From positions 1 through 6,502 of the forward strand of contig CAKOPW010000042.1 in NCBI GenBank assembly GCA_934101115.1: a stretch of DNA of 6,502 nucleotides, given 5' to 3'. The DNA is from an uncultured Bacilli bacterium. GTDB taxonomy: Bacteria; Bacillota_I; Bacilli_A; RF39; UBA660. Shown in pieces: positions 1 to 5,531 of the stretch (positions within the stretch are counted from its first letter, which is position 1; each line of letters opens with the position of its first letter). The position numbers and the translations under genes were made by a program. The notes under the pieces are model-generated. The model searched no databases and was not told the DNA's origin. It worked only from the letters and a program-made list of their open reading frames with translations.

Positions 1-1755
1 ATACCAAACTTTATCTATTTTAATTGATGTTGATATTGGCATTGGATTAGGAAGTGGGAATTTTACTAGAAGAGGAACTTTAAATGCTGTTCCGAATACT
101 AGTCCCATTCCTGGTTTTAATGTTTTTATTTTTTCTAGTGTTTCATCAGTAACATTTGATGAAATACCTTTTACTATTTCTAGATCTTCTGGATAGAAAA
201 GTCTAAATACAACGAAGTTAGAACATTGAGATAAAGCTGTTTTTGATAACTCATTTGGTCTTTGAGTAACAAATCCTAAAATAGTTCCATATTTTCTTCC
301 CTCTTTTGTAATTCTATCAAATATGTTATATCCTAAAACATTTATATCTGAATCATTTTGAACATATCTATGAGCTTCTTCTAGAATAATATGTATTGGG
401 AATGATCCTCTATCTTGTAAACTTGTTGTATGTTCAAAGAACACTCTTGAGAATATTTTTGTTAAGCATTTTGCAAATGAATCTTCAATGAATGAAAGGT
501 TAACATCTACTAATTGAACATTTTCACCATGTGGTCCAGTTTTAAAGAAGTCTTCAACAAATTCAGCTCTAGACATATATCTATCAAATTTAAAAAATTC
601 GTTTTTATCACTATTAATGATGGATTGAAGTCTTGATTTCAAAATATTATTTTTATCAAATGCTGATTCGCTTGTTAAAATACCTTCACTTATTAAAGCA
701 AACTCTAAAGCATAATATAAATCGCTTAATGTATAAGTTATATTTTCATCTAAATCAATATCTAGATCTACTTTTACGTAAGTTTGTAAGAAGTTGATGA
801 CTAAAGCTAAAGCATTAATTTTACCTTGATCATCAATATTTAAACATTGTCTTAAAGTTCTTTCATATCCAGGTTGTCTTATTTTTGAATCTAAATTAAT
901 AGCTTCAGTATGATACGTTGTAAGTATTGATATAACTTGATCTCTTATTTGAGTGGAGTTTTTTCCACTTGATAAAATATCAAGAACGGTTTTAGCAATA
1001 ATATCATTTTTATAATCTACTGATTTAGGATCGTTAGAACAAAATATTCTAACAAGTTCAAGTGATTTAGAAAGTATTGGTAATTGAGATGAGTCTTTTA
1101 CACCTAAAAGAATTGCTAGATCATCTACTGTTAAAAGATATGCTGGTATAGTTAGTAAATTGGCATCACCAAAACGAATCTCAGTTGTATATTTTTTAAA
1201 ATGAAGACCTACGAATTTATCCATTTCATCAAAAGTATTGTAATATTCTCCATAAACATCAAATAAACACATATGAGCATTTACTGGTATATTATTGTTG
1301 GCTGTAAAGAAAACATTTTGTATTAAGCGTGATAAACCACAACTTTTACCAGAACCAGTGTTACCGATTACAGCAAAGTGATTGGCAAAAAATTCGTTAA
1401 TGTTAGAAGTAATAATATAATCTTTATATATAGGAGATGAACCTATGAGTAAGTTACTTCTATTGGATAAATCTTGGTTTCCTAAAATAAGTTCAAGCTC
1501 TGATTTATAAATTATTCTAGCAATTGTGTTCATTCCTGGTTTTTTCATAACACCATTAGCAAAAATGCCATCAACAATTTCTCCTATTAATTGAATACCA
1601 ATAACGTCTTTATTAATTTCTGTAATTTCTCCAACTGTTTTATGATTTGGTTCTTCAAAAACAACATGGAAACCGATGTAATTAGTATCAGCTACCTTTT
1701 TTATATTCTCTACATATATTTTAGACTTTTCAAATTTTATTATATTACCAAACAT
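1..1755 (-). CDS. HerA-like ATPase (HAS barrel + DUF87), 3' end cut by window edge
   Basis: The reading frame is open for 585 codons from ATG at 1755 to base 1, so the C-terminus lies outside the window. Residues about 1-90 are beta-rich and resemble the HAS barrel. Residue 131-138 GNTGSGKS (bases 1342-1365) is a Walker A motif. FDVYGEY at 165-171 matches the D-x-x-GEY signature after Walker A in HerA proteins. HIILEEAHRY at 455-464 is Walker B with the catalytic Glu pair 459/460. KEGRKYG (484-490) and TQRP (497-500) follow, as in HerA/FtsK-type motors. About 290 mostly helical residues separate the GEY motif from Walker B. Known of the family: hexameric DNA-translocating ATPases that work with nucleases such as NurA in end resection, or with effectors such as SIR2 in phage defence. 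Which role applies here is not visible because the downstream neighbour is missing. The start is supported by GGGTG at 1765-1761. No frameshift is seen. Family assignment is firm; biological role is open. Confidence 0.9.
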   Translation of the reverse strand, partial: MFGNIIKFEKSKIYVENIKKVADTNYIGFHVVFEEPNHKTVGEITEINKDVIGIQLIGEIVDGIFANGVMKKPGMNTIARIIYKSELELILGNQDLSNRSNLLIGSSPIYKDYIITSNINEFFANHFAVIGNTGSGKSCGLSRLIQNVFFTANNNIPVNAHMCLFDVYGEYYNTFDEMDKFVGLHFKKYTTEIRFGDANLLTIPAYLLTVDDLAILLGVKDSSQLPILSKSLELVRIFCSNDPKSVDYKNDIIAKTVLDILSSGKNSTQIRDQVISILTTYHTEAINLDSKIRQPGYERTLRQCLNIDDQGKINALALVINFLQTYVKVDLDIDLDENITYTLSDLYYALEFALISEGILTSESAFDKNNILKSRLQSIINSDKNEFFKFDRYMSRAEFVEDFFKTGPHGENVQLVDVNLSFIEDSFAKCLTKIFSRVFFEHTTSLQDRGSFPIHIILEEAHRYVQNDSDINVLGYNIFDRITKEGRKYGTILGFVTQRPNELSKTALSQCSNFVVFRLFYPEDLEIVKGISSNVTDETLEKIKTLKPGMGLVFGTAFKVPLLVKFPLPNPMPISTSIKIDKVWY

Positions 1756-1760
1756 AATAT

Positions 1761-1780
1761 CACCCTTATTCTTCATTATA
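1761..1780 (-). promoter_or_regulatory. Candidate -10 box and RBS of the HerA-like gene
   Basis: On the minus strand a perfect TATAAT lies at 1780-1775, and GGGTG (1765-1761) lies 5 bases before the ATG at 1755-1753. The hexamer 17 bases upstream of the TATAAT (AAGTTC at 1803-1798) is a poor -35 match. In such A+T-rich DNA a TATAAT can arise by chance. The RBS is more convincing than the promoter. If the -10 is real, the 5' leader would be only about 12 bases. Confidence 0.35.
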
Positions 1781-1878
1781 AGAATATCAAAAATCGAGAA
1801 CTTTTTCTATACTAATTTGAATATAATATAGAAATTGAATAAATTTTATTTTTTGTTCTTTTTAATTTCATAAAACTA

Positions 1879-1893
1879 TGCTATTATTATAAT
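1879..1893 (+). promoter_or_regulatory. Promoter -10 region of the LTA-synthase-like gene
   Basis: Two overlapping -10 candidates are present: an extended -10 TGCTATTAT at 1879-1887 and a perfect TATAAT at 1888-1893. No good -35 is seen; the best is TTCATA at 1867-1872, 15 bases before the second box. Either box would give a leader of roughly 18-24 bases that still contains the RBS. Placed in the 162-base divergent region, it is the natural promoter for the gene starting at 1918. Confidence 0.55.
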
Positions 1894-1903
1894 GTTTTGT
1901 AAA

Positions 1904-1910
1904 AAGGAAG
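1904..1910 (+). promoter_or_regulatory. Ribosome binding site AAGGAAG
   Basis: AAGGAAG ends 7 bases before the ATG at 1918. This fixes the start of the membrane protein, and the encoded N-terminus (a few lysines, then a hydrophobic segment) agrees with it. Confidence 0.75.
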
Positions 1911-1917
1911 TGTTTTT

Positions 1918-3960
1918 ATGAAGAAGTTTTTTAATAATAATTATATAAAAACATTCTTTGTAATATTAATAAATATATTAATGGTTGATATAATTTTTAA
2001 GCTAATAAATGGATCTAAATTAATAGATGTTTCTATGATTAGAATATTTTTCTCTTCAATATTTATATCTTCAATATTTGCTCTTATTTTGGGTAATATT
2101 CCAAGAAAGGGAAGAATTATAGGTACATCTATTCTTAACTTCATAGTTTCAGCTTATGCTTGTGCTCAAGCCGGTTTTTATAACTTTTTAGGTGTCTATA
2201 TGTCTTTACAAACATCAAGCCAATTTGGAGCAGTAGTAGACTATATTAAAGACTTCTTTTTAAGTTTTAAAATTATTTATTTCTTAACGTTTATTCCATT
2301 TATATTAACTATTCTTTATTTTATATTTTTGGATAAAGAAGATTATAAATTTAGTTTAAAGAAACAATTTATTAATACGTTTGTTATTTTGCTTTTATTT
2401 GGTAATTTGTTTTTTGTAACAATAAAATATGATGCTTTTCAAAATAAACTTCAAACTACATCAAATATGAATTTATTTTTAACAGCATCTAACCCAAGTT
2501 TAACTATTGAGCAATTTGGTACAACAGGATTTGGTATTTTGGATATAAAAGCAATTATTCATCCAGTTACAATAGTAGAAGATTACGTTAATGATAAAAG
2601 TGATGATAAAGAAATAACTGATAAAACGAGAGTGATAGATGATACGGCTTTTAATGCTGTTATTGAAAATGAAGATAACTCAGAATATAAAGCATTAAGC
2701 AACTATTTTATTAATCAAACTATAACAGATAAGAATGATTATACAGGCATGTTTAAAGATAAGAATTTAATAGTTATTATGATGGAATCCGCAAATGATA
2801 TATTTATTAATCCTGAATATTATCCAAACTTCTATAAGTTATATAGTGAAGGTTGGTCATGGGAAAATAACTATAGTCCAAGAAATTCATGTGCAACTAT
2901 GAATAATGAATTTAGTGGAATGACATCTTTATATTCAATATATAATACTTGTACTGCAAGTAAGTATAAAGCAAATACTTATTATGAAAGTATATTTAAT
3001 TTATTCAATAGACAAAATTATATAACTTTCTCAAGTCATGATTATACGGAAGCATATTATCCAAGAAGTACAATTCATAAGAATATGGGTAGTGGAGAAT
3101 ATTATGGTGTTCAAAAACTTGGTATTAAATATTCAAATGAATATACTAACTGGGCAAATGATGATGAATTTATGGAAGCTGTTTTAAAAATAATTGATAA
3201 AAAGACAAGCAATAATGAACATTTTATGACATGGCTTACTACAGTTTCTTCTCATCAACCATATAGTAGCAGTTCAATTCAAGGGGATAAATACTATAGC
3301 ATGACAGATGGAACTGGATATTCAAGTGATGTAAGAAGATACATGTCTAAATTAAAAATACTTGATAATGGTTTAGGCATTCTTCTTGAAGGACTAAAAA
3401 GTCGTGGAATTTTAGATGATACCGTTATAGTTTTATATGGAGATCATTATCCTTATGGAATTAGTAAAGATCATTTAAATGAAGTATTAGATTATGATAC
3501 AAATGAGGATATGAATGCTGAACAAGTTCCATTTGTAATATATAATTCTACAATTGAACCAAAGAAATTTAGTGAGTATACTTTCTATTTAAATATTTTA
3601 CCAACAATTGCTAATTTATTCGATTTAGATTATGATCCTAGACTTTACTTAGGTACTGATCTTTTCAGCAGTGATGCTAAGAGTTTAACAGTATTTGCTG
3701 ATGGTTCATGGAAGAATGAAATAGCTTATTATAATGCTAAAAAGAATAAGATAAAGTATTATACAGATAAGACTTATACAACTGAAGAGTTAAATCAAAT
3801 CAACAATGAAATTACTACTAAAGTAAATATAAGTAATAAGGTTATTAAAGAAAACTATTTCGAACATTTAGGTAATAGTTTAGAAGAAGAAAACAAAAAA
3901 ATAAATGAACTTTCAAATATTATGTGTTTAAATAGTGAAAAAGATAAGTATAAAAGTTAG
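1918..3960 (+). CDS. LTA synthase family protein (membrane-anchored sulfatase-fold phosphotransferase)
   Basis: This 680-residue protein has the LtaS layout. Five hydrophobic segments lie at about 10-30, 40-58, 66-90, 116-137 and 151-168, followed by a linker and an extracellular sulfatase-fold domain from about 282 to 600. Catalytic residues can be aligned with S. aureus LtaS: E290 in IMMES (metal ligand, LtaS E255), T327 in SCATMNNEF (the Thr that carries glycerol phosphate, LtaS T300), H446 in SSHQPY (H416) and D509/H510 in LYGDHYP (D475/H476). R383 in PRSTIHKNMG matches LtaS R356, while the Trp beside it in LtaS (W354) appears to be Tyr381. The family transfers glycerol phosphate from phosphatidylglycerol to a growing lipoteichoic acid chain or a related polymer or lipid; the exact product here is inferred only. 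The tail after about 600 is charged (Lys/Glu/Asn). It is preceded by its own promoter and followed by a hairpin at its stop codon, so it is probably monocistronic. Confidence 0.92.
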   Translation: MKKFFNNNYIKTFFVILINILMVDIIFKLINGSKLIDVSMIRIFFSSIFISSIFALILGNIPRKGRIIGTSILNFIVSAYACAQAGFYNFLGVYMSLQTSSQFGAVVDYIKDFFLSFKIIYFLTFIPFILTILYFIFLDKEDYKFSLKKQFINTFVILLLFGNLFFVTIKYDAFQNKLQTTSNMNLFLTASNPSLTIEQFGTTGFGILDIKAIIHPVTIVEDYVNDKSDDKEITDKTRVIDDTAFNAVIENEDNSEYKALSNYFINQTITDKNDYTGMFKDKNLIVIMMESANDIFINPEYYPNFYKLYSEGWSWENNYSPRNSCATMNNEFSGMTSLYSIYNTCTASKYKANTYYESIFNLFNRQNYITFSSHDYTEAYYPRSTIHKNMGSGEYYGVQKLGIKYSNEYTNWANDDEFMEAVLKIIDKKTSNNEHFMTWLTTVSSHQPYSSSSIQGDKYYSMTDGTGYSSDVRRYMSKLKILDNGLGILLEGLKSRGILDDTVIVLYGDHYPYGISKDHLNEVLDYDTNEDMNAEQVPFVIYNSTIEPKKFSEYTFYLNILPTIANLFDLDYDPRLYLGTDLFSSDAKSLTVFADGSWKNEIAYYNAKKNKIKYYTDKTYTTEELNQINNEITTKVNISNKVIKENYFEHLGNSLEEENKKINELSNIMCLNSEKDKYKS

Positions 3961-3985
3961 ATATGGAAACATATCTTTTTCTTTT
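3959..3985 (+). terminator. Small intrinsic terminator overlapping the stop codon
   Basis: AGATATG (3959-3965) and CATATCT (3970-3976) form a perfect 7-bp stem around a GAAA tetraloop closed by G-C. A T-rich tract (TTTTTCTTTT, 3976-3985) follows. The first two stem bases are the last two of the TAG stop codon. The stem is A/T-rich and short, so termination may be incomplete and some read-through into the next gene is possible. Confidence 0.6.
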
Positions 3986-3992
3986 GGTTGTA

Positions 3993-4001
3993 TGATATAA
4001 T
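3993..4001 (+). promoter_or_regulatory. Extended -10 promoter of the peptidase C26 gene
   Basis: TGATATAAT is a full extended -10 (TG-n-TATAAT). The -35 position falls in the T tract of the preceding terminator (about 3973-3978) and does not resemble TTGACA, as is common where a TG extension is present. The predicted start point near 4008 leaves a leader of about 20 bases. Confidence 0.6.
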
Positions 4002-4016
4002 TTTGTTATTGTGCAT

Positions 4017-4023
4017 GAGGTGA
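4017..4023 (+). promoter_or_regulatory. Ribosome binding site GAGGTGA
   Basis: GAGGTGA is a close match to the anti-Shine-Dalgarno sequence. Its GAGG core ends 7 bases before the ATG at 4028, which supports that start. Confidence 0.8.
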
Positions 4024-4027
4024 TTTT

Positions 4028-4732
4028 ATGGAAAGACCTATTATTGGTATTGTTTGTAAACATAGAAAAAGTGATGTATATGAACTTAGATCTGATTCTA
4101 GAATTAGAGATGAAGTAAAGCAAGCTGTTTTTGACAATGGTGGTATTGCAATTGGAATTATTCTTCCAGATGAAGAAATTAATATTGTGAAAAAAAATGA
4201 TAAACGTGTTTATGATGATGTTTTAAAAGAATATATAGTTGCTCAGATTAAATTGTGTGATGGTATTATTCTACAGGGTGGAAATGCCAGTGAAATAGGT
4301 GAAAAGTTTATTGCTAAGTATTGTTATGATGAAGATATTCCGACATTCGGAATATGTGCTGGTCAAAATCAAATGGTAAGAGCTTTAGGTGGAATACTTT
4401 GCAATGTAGATGATCTTAGTAAGCATTTACAAATGGAAGCTGATTATGTACATAAGTGTTTTATTGAACCAACGTCAAAGTTTTATAATATAGTTAAAAC
4501 CACTGAAATGATGGTTAATTCAAGACATAAGAAAAGGGTAAAAACTTGTCCAAATTTAAATGCTGTTGGTTTTTGTGAGGATGGTTATGCTGATGTAGTT
4601 GAGGATCCTAATAAGAAATTTTATATAGGTGTGAGATTCCATCCAGAAAGCTTATATAAAAAAGATGAAAATATGAATAATATTTTTGTTTCTTTTATTG
4701 AAGCTGCAAAAGTTAAAAAAAATAGAAAATAA
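4028..4732 (+). CDS. Gamma-glutamyl-gamma-aminobutyrate hydrolase family protein (peptidase C26)
   Basis: This 234-residue cytoplasmic protein has the class I glutamine-amidotransferase fold and its Cys-His-Glu triad. The nucleophile elbow is FGICAGQNQ with C110. H205 and E207 lie in RFHPES. ILQGG at 81-85 and VNSRHKKRV at 163-171 match conserved blocks of the PuuD/C26 group. The N-terminus RPIIGIVC is also typical. Known members cleave gamma-glutamyl amide bonds, for example gamma-glutamyl-GABA in putrescine breakdown. No other Puu-pathway gene is visible, so the substrate is unknown. The residue after the nucleophile is Ala, where PuuD-type enzymes usually have Arg (GICRG). It is also a little shorter than PuuD (about 254 residues). 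The gene has its own promoter and terminator and appears monocistronic. A role in wall or peptide turnover is conceivable given the upstream neighbour, but that is a guess. Confidence 0.85.
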   Translation: MERPIIGIVCKHRKSDVYELRSDSRIRDEVKQAVFDNGGIAIGIILPDEEINIVKKNDKRVYDDVLKEYIVAQIKLCDGIILQGGNASEIGEKFIAKYCYDEDIPTFGICAGQNQMVRALGGILCNVDDLSKHLQMEADYVHKCFIEPTSKFYNIVKTTEMMVNSRHKKRVKTCPNLNAVGFCEDGYADVVEDPNKKFYIGVRFHPESLYKKDENMNNIFVSFIEAAKVKKNRK

Positions 4733-4742
4733 TGAAGATTTT

Positions 4743-4776
4743 AAACTTAGTAAAAAATACTAAGTTTCTTTTTTTT
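4743..4776 (+). terminator. Intrinsic terminator after the C26 gene
   Basis: A perfect 10-bp stem, AAACTTAGTA (4743-4752) with TACTAAGTTT (4758-4767), closes a five-A loop. TTT, one C and eight Ts follow, ending at 4776. It starts 10 bases after the TAA stop. This is the best terminator in the window and separates the C26 gene from the operon that follows. Confidence 0.9.
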
Positions 4777-4788
4777 ATAAAAACTATA

Positions 4789-4817
4789 TTTATAAGAAAA
4801 AGCAAATTTGCTATAAT
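4789..4817 (+). promoter_or_regulatory. Promoter of the IscU-like/GGGtGRT operon
   Basis: TGCTATAAT at 4809-4817 is a perfect extended -10. TTTATA at 4789-4794 (four of six matches to TTGACA) lies exactly 17 bases before the TATAAT. The position just after the terminator and about 25 bases before the start codon fits a housekeeping sigma promoter. No operator-like repeat or riboswitch fits in the short leader. Confidence 0.7.
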
Positions 4818-4830
4818 AATAATTAGAATA

Positions 4831-4834
4831 GAGG
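4831..4834 (+). promoter_or_regulatory. Ribosome binding site GAGG
   Basis: GAGG lies 7 bases before ATG 4842. It favours this start over the in-frame ATG at 4863, which has no purine-rich site at the right distance. Confidence 0.7.
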
Positions 4835-4841
4835 CGAATAT

Positions 4842-5528
4842 ATGACAGAAGAAGTAAAAAATATGTGTCCAATTGGAAGTGATGCTGTAGGCGGACCTTC
4901 ACCAATTCCCGAAGATGGAATTTATGTAAGTGCTAAAGAACAAAGTGATATATCAGGACTTACTCACGCAGTTGGTTGGTGTGCACCTCAACAAGGAGCG
5001 TGTAAACTTACTTTAAACATCAAAAATGGAATTATTGAAGAGGCTTTAGTAGAAACTGTGGGATGTTCAGGTATGACTCATTCAGCAGCAATGGCTGGAG
5101 AAATTCTACCAGGAAAAACTTTAATTGAAGCACTTAACACTGATTTAGTTTGTGACGCAATTAATACAGCAATGCGAGAACTTTTTTTACAAATTGTTTA
5201 TGGAAGAAGTCAATCAGCTTTTTCTAAAGGTGGACTTAGTATAGGTTCTTGTATGGAAGATTTAGGTAAATTTAAACAAAGTCAACTTGGATCTGTTTAT
5301 TCTACTAAAGAAAAGGGCGTTAGATATTTGAATTTAACTGATGGTTATATTTTATCTTTAGGTTTAGATGATGAGAATAAGATAATCGGTTATAAGTACA
5401 TAAATACTGGTAAAATGATAGAGCTTTTAAAAACGGGTATGGATCCAGTAAAAGCTATTAATCAATCAACTGGTACTTATGGTAGATTTGAAGAAGCTTT
5501 AAAAAAAATCGACCCAAGAAAGGAATAA
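4842..5528 (+). CDS. IscU/NifU-like iron-sulfur cluster assembly scaffold protein (GGGtGRT-associated type)
   Basis: The 228-residue protein contains an IscU/NifU_N-like core at about residues 45-125. GACKLTLNIKNGIIEEAL followed by TVGCSGMTHSAAMAGE and LPGKTLIEAL parallels the IscU pattern MKLxIKV...GxIEDAxFxTxGC..AIASSS...GKTxxEA. C75 in VGCSG corresponds to the middle cluster ligand of IscU. C47 and C54 bracket the place of the first ligand, but the usual CGD motif is not present. Other cysteines are C9, C104 and C137 (GSCMEDLG); one of the last two could be the third ligand. The C-terminal part from about 150 (KGVRYLNLTDGYILSLGLDDENKI begins it in part) has no counterpart in classical IscU, which is about 125-150 residues. 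It heads a tight two-gene operon with the GGGtGRT gene. Scaffold function is inferred from the family; cluster binding is not shown. Confidence 0.85.
   Translation: MTEEVKNMCPIGSDAVGGPSPIPEDGIYVSAKEQSDISGLTHAVGWCAPQQGACKLTLNIKNGIIEEALVETVGCSGMTHSAAMAGEILPGKTLIEALNTDLVCDAINTAMRELFLQIVYGRSQSAFSKGGLSIGSCMEDLGKFKQSQLGSVYSTKEKGVRYLNLTDGYILSLGLDDENKIIGYKYINTGKMIELLKTGMDPVKAINQSTGTYGRFEEALKKIDPRKE
5518..5525 (+). promoter_or_regulatory. RBS of the GGGtGRT gene inside the end of the upstream gene
   Basis: GAAAGGAA lies within the last codons of the scaffold gene, and AGGA (5521-5524) is 7 bases before ATG 5532. The stop (TAA, 5526-5528) and the next start are 3 bases apart, which suggests translational coupling and coordinated amounts of the two proteins. 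Confidence 0.75.
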
Positions 5529-5531
5529 TTT

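Noticed and set aside
1591..1815. Plus-strand open frame of 74 codons
   Set aside because: It lies mostly antisense to the well-supported HerA-like gene, has low-complexity Asn/Phe/Ile/Tyr content and no RBS.
1822..1827. Additional TATAAT on the plus strand as a second promoter for the LTA-synthase-like gene
   Set aside because: No -35 or TG extension accompanies it, and a better-placed box lies at 1879-1893.
1808..1831. Imperfect inverted repeat CTATA...TATAG in the divergent intergenic region, considered as an operator
   Set aside because: Only five base pairs at the ends match and the inner part does not; expected by chance in A+T-rich DNA.
1941..2144. Minus-strand open frame of 67 codons
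   Set aside because: It is antisense to the membrane segments of the LTA-synthase-like gene; its content mirrors that A+T-rich coding strand.
3920..4123. Minus-strand open frame of 67 codons spanning the intergenic region
   Set aside because: It overlaps the ends of two real plus-strand genes and a terminator; the peptide shows no recognisable family.
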